DNA of 64,000 nt from Nothopassalora personata (lineage: Eukaryota; Ascomycota; Dothideomycetes; Mycosphaerellales; Mycosphaerellaceae). Of this stretch, positions 16,795 to 26,967 are shown one piece after another (position 1 is the stretch's first letter; each line of letters begins with the position of its first letter). The notes under the pieces are model-generated. The model made no database searches. It had not been told where the DNA came from and saw nothing but the letters and a program-made list of their open reading frames with translations. The stretch is from the NCBI GenBank assembly GCA_033816765.1, contig CM066289.1, forward strand, positions 2,976,001-3,040,000. Direction: 5' to 3'. Position numbers and translations under genes: made by a program.

Positions 16795-18546
16795 ATGGCA
16801 GCATCTCATCCAGAGGTCGAAGGCGACCAAGCATGGGCCAAGAGAGAAGGACTGCCCAGCTTCGAAGAGCCATTCCTGCAGAAGTACCTGGACGGCAGGG
16901 ACAACCTGATAGCCCAGGAAAAGAGCCAGCGCAGCGATCATGTGTTCCGGGAGACCCTGTCACCAATGGCTAGAGAAGCTTCCATCATTGTATCCGCCAT
17001 ACGCGAGCAAGAACAGCAGACACTGTGGCAGACCAGCGTCGAGGATGAACTGGCCGAAAGAACCAAAGGCCTAATCTTCCCGGGCATGATGTTCACCCTG
17101 GCCAAGGACCGAATGGAGAAGAGCAAACTCTGGAAAATCGTCAGAAAGATGCCGAAAGGCGCTTTACTTCATTGTCACTTGTTCGCCATGGGCGATATGC
17201 GCCAGCTGCTGGATTTTGCCTTCGAGACTCCGGGGCTCTGCATATACTCTGAGCACTCATTGCATACGAAAGAGCGACAGTCGAGTCATCGATACCCCTT
17301 CTCGTTCTGCTACGCCAAACCTGAGTCAACACAGAGCAGCACATCACTCTGGACAGAATCCTATCAACCCAGAGACAAGGTCCCAATCTTGACGGCAGCC
17401 GAAAGCTTTCCGCAAGGTGGCAAAGAAGGCTTCATAAAGTGCTTCATCTCGAGAGCAACTATCACCGAGGAAGAGTCAATCTCACAACACCTCGGACCAA
17501 ACGCCATCTGGGAGAAATTCGTGTCCTGCTTTGGTACTGTTCGAGGCCTCGTTCGCTACGAACCAATTTTTCGGAAGTTCATGCAAAACGTCCTCTCAGC
17601 CCTCCACGAAGATGGTGTCCGATGGGTGGACATCAGGTCTGATTTCAGCGCGCCATACTATGCTGAAGGTTCAGAGACTCCGGAAGCCGATGACTTCCTG
17701 TTACTAGAGCACATGGAAGAAGAGATCGAGAAGTTCAAGGCCTCGCAGCAAGGACAAGGCTTCTGGGGCGCGAGACTGATATGGACGACAATCCGCCACG
17801 GTCCACCCAAAGTAATCGTCGAAGACATGAAGCGCTGCATCGCCATGAAGCGAGAATTCCCCGAACTTCTGGGCGGCTACGATCTCGTGGGCCAAGAAGA
17901 TCTCGGTCGGCCGTTAACAGACCTCCTACCAGAACTCTTCTGGTTCAAGAAAACGTGCGCAGAGAACGGCATCGACATCCCCTTCTTCTTCCACGCAGCC
18001 GAGACCCTTGGCGATGGCGACAGCGTCGACGAGAACATCTACGATGCAATCCTACTGGGTACACGCCGTATCGGGCACGGCTTGACCCTCTACCGCCATC
18101 CGCTGCTCTGCGAAATGGTCAAAGACAAGAAGATCCTCATCGAATCATGCCCAGTGTCGAATGAAGTCCTTCGATTCACCGGTAGCATCATGTCGAACGT
18201 GCTCCCGGCACTGCTGGCCCGTGGCGTACCATGCAGTTTATCGAACGATGATCCCGGCATCCTAGGCCAAGGTTCAAGTGGCATGAGTCATGACTTCTGG
18301 CAAGCATTGCAGGGCTGGGAAAACCTTGGACTGCCTGGCCTAGCTAGTTTAGCGGAGAACAGCGTGCGATGGGCGAACTATGAAGACTGCACTGCAAAGG
18401 AATGGAAACAGAGTATACACGACGGGGCATATGGCAAGGACGTCCGAGCACAGAGATTGAAAGAGTACGCAGCGGAGTTCGAGAAATTCTGCCAATGGGT
18501 TGTGGCAGAGTTTGCGACAGATGTAGACGTCAGCACTCTGGACTGA
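16795..18546 (+). CDS. Adenosine deaminase-like metalloenzyme, CECR1/ADGF type
   Basis: A single 583-residue exon; ATG at 16795 in CACAATGG context after a CT-rich leader. The amidohydrolase-fold deaminase domain spans about residues 100-565. Seen motifs: metal-binding HCH (about 126-128) within GALLHCHLFAMGD; HAAE (about 400-403) where the family has HAGE-like residues; RIGHGLTLYRHP (about 425); CPVSNEVL; and SNDDPGI (about 482-488) with the metal-binding and catalytic Asp. Length matches fungal CECR1-like proteins. No signal peptide is evident, so an intracellular role is likely, unlike secreted animal ADGFs. Oddity: the Asp that usually follows the HxH pair by one residue (HxHxDA) is Phe here, which may alter substrate use. 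Deaminase identity is firm; adenosine as substrate is inferred. Confidence 0.85.
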   Translation: MAASHPEVEGDQAWAKREGLPSFEEPFLQKYLDGRDNLIAQEKSQRSDHVFRETLSPMAREASIIVSAIREQEQQTLWQTSVEDELAERTKGLIFPGMMFTLAKDRMEKSKLWKIVRKMPKGALLHCHLFAMGDMRQLLDFAFETPGLCIYSEHSLHTKERQSSHRYPFSFCYAKPESTQSSTSLWTESYQPRDKVPILTAAESFPQGGKEGFIKCFISRATITEEESISQHLGPNAIWEKFVSCFGTVRGLVRYEPIFRKFMQNVLSALHEDGVRWVDIRSDFSAPYYAEGSETPEADDFLLLEHMEEEIEKFKASQQGQGFWGARLIWTTIRHGPPKVIVEDMKRCIAMKREFPELLGGYDLVGQEDLGRPLTDLLPELFWFKKTCAENGIDIPFFFHAAETLGDGDSVDENIYDAILLGTRRIGHGLTLYRHPLLCEMVKDKKILIESCPVSNEVLRFTGSIMSNVLPALLARGVPCSLSNDDPGILGQGSSGMSHDFWQALQGWENLGLPGLASLAENSVRWANYEDCTAKEWKQSIHDGAYGKDVRAQRLKEYAAEFEKFCQWVVAEFATDVDVSTLD

Positions 18547-19149
18547 TCGTGGGATTGCTTGTCAGGGATTGCGTTTGTACAGTTACATACGCTACCCATA
18601 CTGGATGCCAGTGTATGTAGACACAAGCAAGCATTATTGGACCAGCTTGGAACGGACTTCACTCCGCTGCTGACGCCTCCGACATGAGAGGCGCCTGCAA
18701 GATACAACGACATGGGTTGTTCTAGTCTACCTTGATCGATAGCTAGCGTGTTTCATCATTATACGCTAGTGAGCGCTTGGTAATCTTGTACAGTAGCAGT
18801 GATATGATATATTCTTCGGCGATACAAGGGGTTCTGCCTTATCGAGAACCTCGGCCGACGAGAACGACAAAGTGCGCTTCGGTAATTAGCCGGCAATTTG
18901 TACGTGCATTCGTGGCCCCCCGTCTTTGTCCAATAGCTACAGTTTCTTATGTTTTGTCAGGGGCGGTGCAAGCAGAATGTACAGTAAGGTTGCTGTCCGT
19001 GTGCTGAGTACAGTACCTTATTGGTTACTGTCCGTTCGCTGTCCTAAGTAGTAGAGTAGTGCCATGCGAGGAAGCAGCTGGTGGGCGCTGATGATTTCTT
19101 CTTCTGACAACCCTTGGGTCGTCTCGTGCTTCACATCTCTCACATCGCA
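18547..19149. other. Intergenic region
   Basis: About 600 nt between two plus-strand genes. It contains the deaminase 3' UTR and the carboxypeptidase promoter. Small open frames on both strands look random. No RNA gene or repeat was recognised. Confidence 0.4.
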
Positions 19150-20845
19150 ATGCATTTCCTTCTCATCCTCGCGTCCTGCGCGGCGCTCGCTGGCATCGCC
19201 TTCGGAAGGGATCGAAATCATGTCAGGAAAGCTGATGGGTACACATTCCCGAAGCCCGTCAATCGACGAATACCAAAGGCGACTGGAACGGATCATAATA
19301 ATAATAATGCTACAGCGCAGCCGATTGTGACGCAGAGTCAGAATACTACCAAGTTTAAGGTTGACGGAACGAAGATCCCGGACGTGGATTTTGATGTTGG
19401 AGAGAGTTATGCGGGCGTGCTGCCGATTAGTGAGCAGAAGAATGTTTCCGAGCTGTACTTTTGGTTCTTTCGTGAGTGTTGCTGCTGCATTGATCTTGGG
19501 GGTGGTGTGGAGGCGAGGCGAGGCGAGGCGAGGCTGACTGATGAGAGGTGCAGCCTCCCAGAACCCTGAAGCCACGGACGAGATCTTGATCTGGCTCAAT
19601 GGCGGTCCCGGGTGCAGTTCGCTGGAAGGACTAGTCCAAGAGAACGGTCCCTTTCTGTGGCAGTATGGCACCTACAAGCCCGTCAAGAACCAATGGACCT
19701 GGGTGAACCTGACCAACGTTGTCTGGGTTGAGCAGCCGGCCGGCACCGGCTTCAGCAAGAAGCACGGCACCCCGAACGCCACAGATGAGCTTGAGGTCGC
19801 AGAGCAATTCCTGGGATTCTGGAAGAACTTTGTCGATACCTTCGACCTGCACAACCGCAAGGTCTACATCACAGGCGAGAGCTACGCGGGTTACTACGTG
19901 CCTTACATCGCCGACGCCATGCACAACAAGACGGACAAGACTTACTACGGCGTCGAGTCGATCATGTTCTACGATCCTACCACCTCCTACGACGTGCTTC
20001 AAAACGACATCCCAGCCGTTCCCTTCGTCGACACCTGGTCCGGCCTCTTCAACTTCAACAAGACCTTCACAGACCATCTCCACCAAAAGCACCAAGAATG
20101 TGGCTACGCCAACTTCACCGACGTCGCTTTTACCTTCCCTCCCACCGGCCCTCTGCCAACACCCCCTGACGTCAATTCCGAGGACGACAGCTGTCGCCTC
20201 TATGACGAAATCAGTGATGCCGCCGCCCTCGTCAACCCATGCTGGGACATCTACCAAGTAGCAACAACCTGCCCTCTCCTCTGGGACGTCCTCGGCTTCC
20301 CCGGCTCGTTCGACTACGTTCCCGACGGCGCCACAATCTACCTCAACCGCGCAGACGTACAAAAAGCCATCAACGCCCCCATCGGTGGGTGGTCTGAATG
20401 CTCCAGCGGCGTATTGGAGACAGACAACAGTCCCCCCTCCGGCCTCAGCGTCCTCCCTCGTGTCATCGAGAAGAACACCAAAACCATCATCGCCCACGCC
20501 GACCTCGATTTCGTCCTCATTAAAAACGGCACTATCATGATGATCCAGAACATGTCCTGGAACGGAGCACAAGGCTTCTCGCGCGGTCCGAATGAGTGGA
20601 ACGAGTTCTACGTGCCGTACCATACCGAGCTGAACCAGGGCACCCTTGCGGGCGCGGGCGTCTTTGGCCAGTGGTATACGGAGAGGGGCTTGACTTTCAG
20701 CTCGGTGGCACTAAGTGGACATATGGTACCGCAGTACGCACCGAGTGCGGCGTATCGACAGCTGGAGTTCCTGCTGGGACGTATTGATAACCTGGGCGAG
20801 GTGAGCGATTTCACTACGCAGAAGGGGGGACGTGCGGAACAATAA
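19150..20845 (+). CDS. Secreted serine carboxypeptidase, peptidase family S10
   Basis: Exons 19150-19471 and 19554-20845 give 537 residues. The 82-nt intron (GTGAGT...GTGCAG) contains four tandem AGGCG-type units. Splicing restores YFWFFPSQNP leading into [16 protein letters not shown], the S10 substrate-binding signature. A signal peptide is seen ([19 protein letters not shown]). The catalytic Ser is in GESYAG (Ser about 217), the Asp in HADLDF (about 424-426) and the His in SGHMVP (about 497). Several N-glycosylation sequons are present. The enzyme should remove C-terminal residues from peptides, in the vacuole or outside the cell; the signal peptide and the lack of a C-terminal membrane anchor argue against a Kex1-type Golgi enzyme. 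It looks intact. Confidence 0.93.
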
Positions 20846-21451
20846 TGCGACGATCAAGTTGTTTTTAAGGGATGAGTAGAGGATATGTCGAAATTTGTAC
20901 AACAGGGTTGCGAGATCCGACTCAACAATCTCTCGGCGTCACTGCATCAATGAATGAATGTATTGTGACCATGATCAAGCACCACAATCTGCTGCAAGCA
21001 CCCTGCGTCCACGGGAGCTGCGTCACAACATTATAGCAGCATGCATGATGAGCCTGTATCTTTTCACTCCGTGGTCTTCAGCCTTGCAGATACAACCGGT
21101 CTCGCCAAGTGCTGATCAAACAGGCGACTGGGTTCCAGGATGAAGCCGTCTTCCATGCCTGCGCTATCCCTGAAACCATGTGCAAAAAGGTGGGGAAGCC
21201 AGCCAGATTAGCCCTGACGCAGAGCGGTAGTTGGAGAGATTGGGTAGGTAAGTAGACCTAGCTCTCGGACGTCGATAAACCGACGCATCCAACATCGTTG
21301 TGCCTGCCAGCTAACACATACATTGGCTGGTGGCATCCTGGGTCCTGGACTGAAATCCTGCGTCTTCATCCAAAGTCTTGACCTACCACCACCATCCTTC
21401 CTCACCTCATCCCTCATCCCTCATCCCTCATCACAAACTTACGCGGCGACC
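20846..21451. other. Intergenic region
   Basis: About 600 nt holding the carboxypeptidase 3' UTR and the transporter promoter. Directly before the transporter ATG lies a short direct repeat, CTCATCCCTCATCCCTCATC (21408-21431), plausibly part of a pyrimidine-rich leader. No gene was seen. Confidence 0.4.
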
Positions 21452-23550
21452 ATGAGTGATGAGAAGAACGAAGCCCTTCAAGTCCAAGTCACTTCCGACA
21501 GTCATGCTGCAGAGCCATTGGAAACGAAGTTCGCCTGTAAGCATGCCTAATTCGAACGAATTGCTGCGAATTGCTTACATTGAACAGCCCTGGGACGATG
21601 GCAAGCCGCCCGCATCTTCTGGAAAGTCGTCGTCTTCTGCATGATCCTTAACTGGGCCGCTCTGAATGACGGCGTGAGTGGTTCCTTCCCGTCTTTCAGC
21701 TCGCCGATTGGCATGCGCCAGGTGATGAAATCAGGCCGGCTGCTTGTCGACAACGCCCGTTGCTTGAGTCCTATGGGCAAGCGCCGATCCCACTGACAAC
21801 CGTCTCTCGCAGTTCCAACAACAAGTCCCCGGCAACATCATCCCTCTGCCCGCCTTCGTCGCCCAAATGGCAGACACAACCGTAGACGGCGCACCCGCAG
21901 TCTCTGCCCGCACAGTTTCTTTCTGGCAAGGCTTCGCCGAGATGTCCAAGATGGTCGGAATGTTTGCTGGTGGAAGCTTTGCGGATAGGTTTGGGCGGAA
22001 GTACATCGTCCCTCCCCTGCCCCTGCCCCTTCACCTTCTACGCTGCTCCGCACCCTTCGCAGCTAACACGACACAACACCAGAAAAGCCATGCTCCTGGC
22101 CATCGTCATCCTCCTCGCGGGGTCCACAGCAGAGATCGCCTCGCACGACTGGCGCAGCTGGCTCGGCGCCGCAGTTCTCGTGCGGCTTGGAGTAGGGCTG
22201 GCGCAGAGTATTCTGATAACTTACATTTCGGAGCTGGCTCCTTTTCAGATTCGGGGGTTTATGATCGGGGCGTATCAGTTGATGCTTGCGCTGGGTCAGT
22301 TGCTATGCGCTGTGGCGTCGCAGTTGGTGCAGGTGCATAGGCCGAAGGAGTGGAGGCCGTTGATTGCGACGGAGTTTATCTTTACTGGGGTGGGTACTTT
22401 CCCTTCGCTTGAGTGATGTGCTGGAGCGTTTGATGTGAGCTGATGTGTGCGTGGTGTAGGTTTTGATCTGTATGGTTTGGATCTTGCCGGAGTCGCATCT
22501 TTACTACGCGAGAAAGGGGGACGTGGAGCGAGCGAAGAGGTCGATGAGGAGGCTTTATGGGAATGTTGCGGGTTACGATGTTGAGTATGAGTATCGTGTT
22601 ATCGAACATGGTATCGAGGCTGAGAAGGAATTCACCCGGGTTGCGACGGTATCTTCGTTCTTTGAAATCTTCCGAGGCACGAATTGGCGTCGGACTCTGG
22701 CTGGTGCTGTCGGTATCTGTAGCCAGTGGTCGGCAGGCGCTCCGATCGTCTTCAGCTACTCAACGGTGAGTTCAATCGTCTCAAGTCCTCGTCAACGGCT
22801 CCATTAACGAGTGGGATGCAGTACTTCTTCAAGGTCGCAGGCATGGACGATCCCTTTCTGGTCACAATAATCACCTTCGTCCTTCTAATCGTGTCGATCT
22901 TCTGCTCGCTAATCGCCTGCGAGTACATCGGACGCCGACCGCTTCTCGTTGGCGGATGCTTTCTTATGTGCCTCTTTAATATTGGATTGGCTACGTCGGG
23001 AGTCTTCGACACTAAGGGCGCCGACAAAGCTGCTCTCGCATGCTTGCTTATCTGGGTCTTGTGCTACGGCGCTTCAGCTGGACCTATTGGCTTCGTTGCG
23101 GCCGGTGAAACCTCGACTGCTCGATTAAGAGCTCAGACGACCTCATTCAATCTGGGCTGCTATGGTGCTGGCTTGTAAGTCGTCTGCTCCGAAGTTGAAG
23201 TGTGAAGCTGATGTCTCCGTCAAGCGTTGTCTTCCAATGGACGATCTCCTACATGATCAGTCCTGATGCTGCGAATCTTGGCGTCAAAGCTGTGTATGTC
23301 TGGGCTGGTCTGCTGGTCCCCACCACGATCTTGCTGTGGATGTACTACCCCGAGGTAAGGTGTTCCTGATTCGATATACCTTCTGTGTCAATGACTGACA
23401 TGACATCACTTGTAGACTCAAGGACGTACATACTGGGAGCTGGACGAGCTCTATGAGCGCAAGATCCCAGCCTGGAAATTCGCGAAGACGCCGACATTGT
23501 CTGAGCGCAGCGGACAGAAGACAATGCCCCGGCGCAGAAGCTTCATCTAG
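21452..23550 (+). CDS. MFS sugar transporter (sugar porter family)
   Basis: Eight exons: 21452-21536, 21588-21673, 21813-22000, 22083-22389, 22460-22765, 22822-23174, 23225-23354 and 23416-23550. They total 1590 nt (529 residues), and all phases agree. Every intron begins GT and ends AG. The protein starts MSDEKNEALQVQV with a hydrophilic N-terminus, then the first membrane segment (FWKVVVFCMILNWAALNDGF). The sugar-porter signature FADRFGRKKAM is restored across intron 3, and YARKGDVERAKRSMRRLYG lies in the central cytoplasmic loop. The end PETQGRTYWELDELYERKIPAW is the conserved sugar-porter tail. About 12 membrane segments are expected. It likely imports a sugar by proton symport at the plasma membrane, in the group that includes alpha-glucoside transporters; the substrate cannot be read from sequence. 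Confidence 0.9.
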
Positions 23551-23712
23551 CCCGCATGATGGCCAAAAAGCTGGACTATAAGAAGTGAAGTGAGAATATA
23601 TACGGTTGATGGCGTTATGATGACTTGTCCAGTGAGATGGAGACATCATGGAAGGGCACATCGAACATTGGTGATGCGATTCCAGAAATGGAGCTTTATA
23701 GATCTCCGAGGA

Positions 23713-25032
23713 TTATTCGCTCTTTGCCTGCTTAGTCTCTTCTTGGTGCTCGGCGATCAACCCGAGCATCTCTTGCTCGGCCATCCAGGTGCGGACGCTG
23801 CTCATGACTTGTTCCAGAGCATCGCCTCCACCCATAATATCGTCCAGGTGTCTCGAGTCGATGCCACTACGGTGGTCGCTGACTCTCTGTTGTCCCCAGT
23901 TGTACGTTCTGACTTTGTTCTCCCTACCCACCTTGCCAGCTCCCGCACCTCGTCTCAGGCGAACCAATTCCTCTTCACGCTCCTCCCGCTTCATCTGCGC
24001 AATTCGAGATCGAAGCAGACTCCACGCTTTCTCCTTGTTCTTCACCTGCGATCGCCCGTCTTCGACTCTCACCACAGTTCCCGTCGGCTCATGAGTCAAG
24101 CGTACGGCGGATTCGGTCTTGTTGACGTGCTGTCCTCCGGCACCGCTTGACCGCATTACTTCGGTCCGGACGTGCTTCGGATCGACGTAGTAGTCGCTTC
24201 TCGGATCGTTGAAGCTGTGCTCGCCCAGGTCGCCGCCTCCATCGTCCGGTACAGAAGGCAGCACCAGCACGCTTGCTGCTGATGTATGTGTCCTGCCTCT
24301 GCTCTCCGTTGCTGGCACGCGCTGCACTCGATGCACGCCGGCCTCGCAACGCAAGAGGCCGTAAGCGCCGGGTGTTTCGACTTCGAGGACAGCTTCCTGC
24401 ACATGCTCGCCTCCTTCTGCTGCATCGTACTTGAGAATGGTCGTCCGTAGGTCGTTCTTGGCGCAGTAGGCCTCATACATTCGCAGCAAATCGCCCGCGA
24501 ACAACGCCGCTTCATCTCCACCCGCACCCGGCTTGATCTCAAGCAGACATGGCAAGTGAGCGAAAGGATGTGTGGGCATCAAACTTGACTTGAGCGCTGC
24601 CTCGGCTTGTTCGATCCTCTCGTGCGCAGGTCCAAGATCATCCTCGGCTAGCTCTTGCAGCTCTTGATCCGAAGACTTAAGTAACGACTGCAACTCTCGC
24701 CAGGCTGACTTTGCCTTGTCGTATTCATGAATGGCTGTTGCAGTCCTCGATAGTTGGCCCAATCGTTTTGCAGCTTCCGCGTCGTAGTCTGCGGCTAGCT
24801 TCTGTGCGAGTGTTGCATGTTCTGATGCTATGGATCGTGCTCGAGACAGCAATGCTGGCGATATGCTATGGGAAACTGCTGCTGCCGTTGAAGGGTCAGC
24901 ATCTCATCAATTGTAGGGTATTGATGCTGCGGACATACTTGTACTCTGTACTCGACGCTGAGCAAGCAGACGGTGTGCTGTAGGCCGCGTCAGACGCAGA
25001 CATGATGCGCAGATGCATGCTATCGACTGCAT
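23713..25032 (-). CDS. MRF1: Mitochondrial peptide chain release factor 1
   Basis: Exon 1 is 25032-24939, exon 2 24854-23713; the 84-nt intron has donor GTATGT and acceptor GCCAG. The product is 411 residues. Exon 1 encodes a clear mitochondrial presequence (MQSIACICASCLRLTRPTAH, then RLLAQRRVQST). A second upstream frame with its own ATG (from 25058) is not phase-compatible. Exon 2 has the class I release-factor core, including IKPGAGGDEAALFAGDLLRM and VHRVQRVPATESRGR. The GGQ peptidyl-hydrolysis motif (SSGAGGQHVNKTESAVRL, about residues 266-283) and the C-terminal DHRSG are also present. It ends translation at UAA/UAG codons in mitochondria. Convergent with the transporter (162-nt gap). It is the last host gene before the repeat block. 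Confidence 0.93.
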
Positions 25033-25173
25033 TAGTTGGCAAGGAGCGCGAAGAGAGGAAGTTATGCGCGTCGGAGTGCTTAGTGAGCAACTTGATGACC
25101 CGCCCATCATATATTGATTGACTCGAAAGACATAGTTTGCATGGTCACCACAGAGAGCATCAACCTAACCTGC

Positions 25174-25188
25174 ATATATATATATATA
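25174..25188. repeat. (AT)n microsatellite at the gene/repeat boundary
   Basis: A short AT dinucleotide run lies where the single-copy promoter of the release-factor gene gives way to CA/TG-poor, TA-rich sequence. Base composition changes within about 50 nt here. Confidence 0.6.
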
Positions 25189-25190
25189 AA

Positions 25191-26740
25191 CTTCTTGCAA
25201 CTTTCACACAATATACTGCTTAAACACACACTATTCGAACCGTTAGATCGCGACGATTAACGTAATACCTATATTGTCGCGCAAAAACGAACCGCTACCT
25301 CGCTATCGCCGAAAAACGTTACGCGTTGCGATTAAAACAATATAACGCGTCTAACATAACTAACGATATAACCTAACTAAGGCCTAAAAGACACTATTAT
25401 ACACTTTAATAAATACTATAAATAGACGGAGGAAGAGTTAAATAGGACGGATAAAAAGAGGAACTTTAAGGAGGCACTAAGAAGCATAGCGTAGTTTAGA
25501 TAGAGGTTCTACGAATACGCCTAAGGACATATCGCGAAGGACGTATACTAATAGGTGGTAGTTCTTTAAGATAGCCTAAGCGTAATTAAGAATACCCTCT
25601 ATACCTATACTAGTATAAGGGAATTACGTAACGGGCGTAGGTTACGTAACATTAGTAAAGGGATATATACCCGTACTGTCCTCGGTTACCGACCACGGAC
25701 ACTATACCTTTTAGTTAGGTTAGGTAGGGTATAAAGTACGGGACATCGCTCTTATAACTAGTTTATTAAGATAGCGCTAATAGGCGATAGGTTTCGATAA
25801 ACCCGTAATAATCTAGTGTATCCGAGAGGCTCTACCTACTACCGTAACCTATATAACTAGTACCTCTAGTAACGCTACCCTTAATTAGCTAGATAAAGTA
25901 CGAATTAAAGTATAAGACTAGGGTATTCGAGAGATGCTTAAGTAAAGATACTATAAAGGCGACGAGCTACTTAAGTTAATTAATAAAGACCTTAAGTAGA
26001 AGAACTATTAATCTCGAGCTATAGTAGTAATATAGTTACCCTTAGGAGACGTTAATATTTAGTTTAACGATAGATAAGATAGAGACTAGTTCTTCCGCGA
26101 GAAAGAGAGATACCTTCTAATACTAGAAGCTAACGTAGAGCTTACGATATAGACATTTAGCGTAGTAGTCGATAGCGTACTAATAAAGAGCATTAATATA
26201 GACACTATTAGTAAATAGAAGGTAATAGCTTAAATTAAAGTATATAATATCGTTTAGATACTAGAAGCTATTATTATAGGCATTAAATAGCTCTCGAGGG
26301 AAAACGCTAAAACGAAAGATAATAGCTTAATAGTTATATACTATCTCTACCCGAAAGACGCGAATATCGTTATCAACTTTAGGCTACTATAGGAAGGAAA
26401 GATACTTAACGGTAATCTTTTTTACGGGTAGTATCGTCTATTATAGTACTTTAATTGCCTCTAATACAATTATAATAGAGCCCGTTATACGGCGATAATA
26501 CGATATAGGAAATACGCTAGTAGATATTACGGAATAAAAGACTACATATTACGGATCGATATAGCGAAGACTCCCGTCTAACTAATCGATGCCTTATAGC
26601 TTATAGAGACGGCATAAGCTAATAAGACGTAGCGCGACGCTATAAGAGCGCAACGACTATCGAGCCTACGATATATCGAGCTAGCGCGATATAGCGCGCC
26701 TACTAAGAGCTTCGAGCTAGAAGCATTCTCCTATATATAT
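25191..26740 (+). pseudogene. RIP-degraded LINE ORF1 (Tad-like gag) remnant
   Basis: The whole stretch is depleted of CA and TG and rich in TA, with many TAG/TAA codons in every frame. Reading across stops in one plus frame at about 26,330-26,560 gives a non-LTR ORF1-like end. It has a DAN-V-INFRLL phrase, then GNLFYG-YRLL, then two zinc-knuckle-like arrays in which the cysteines and histidine appear as Tyr (Tyr-x2-Tyr-x4-Tyr-x4-Tyr with the right spacing). That is what TGC to TAC and CAC to TAT changes produce. ORF2 (endonuclease/RT) is absent: the remnant meets an LTR at about 26,740. The first 250 nt are unassigned. The Tad-type label is from memory of fungal LINEs. Confidence 0.55.
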
Positions 26741-26967
26741 AGGAACGTTGAGATGCCCTTATAGCTTTGAGGCGTTTAACTCACTATTTAATATTACTGT
26801 TTAGAATATACTATAACCTAACCTCTACCTTACTACTACTTAGTCTTTATAAGATAAGATAGCTACTACTTTATTACTCTCCCTCGACTTCCTATCGGCC
26901 TGAGAATAAACCCGATTAAGCTTATCTTCTTAACTTGTAATATTATTAGGTTATACTAAACCTAATA
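26741..26967 (+). repeat. Element D 5' LTR, 3' portion
   Basis: It matches, in reverse complement, the solo LTR at 35,144-35,547 over its last ~230 nt. The right end is CCTAATA, matching CCTAACA after CA to TA change. The 5' part is missing, so the left junction (about 26,725-26,745) is approximate. GGCGTTTAA at 26,771-26,779 is complementary to the putative primer site just outside the LTR. Confidence 0.7.

Noticed and set aside
19505..19533. GAGGC tandem units as a regulatory repeat
   Set aside because: They lie wholly inside the carboxypeptidase intron and are few; most likely a small unstable repeat.
19631..20623. 330-codon minus-strand frame opposite the carboxypeptidase
   Set aside because: A Val/Gly/Asp-rich translation typical of the complement of a C-ending coding frame; no start context or domain.
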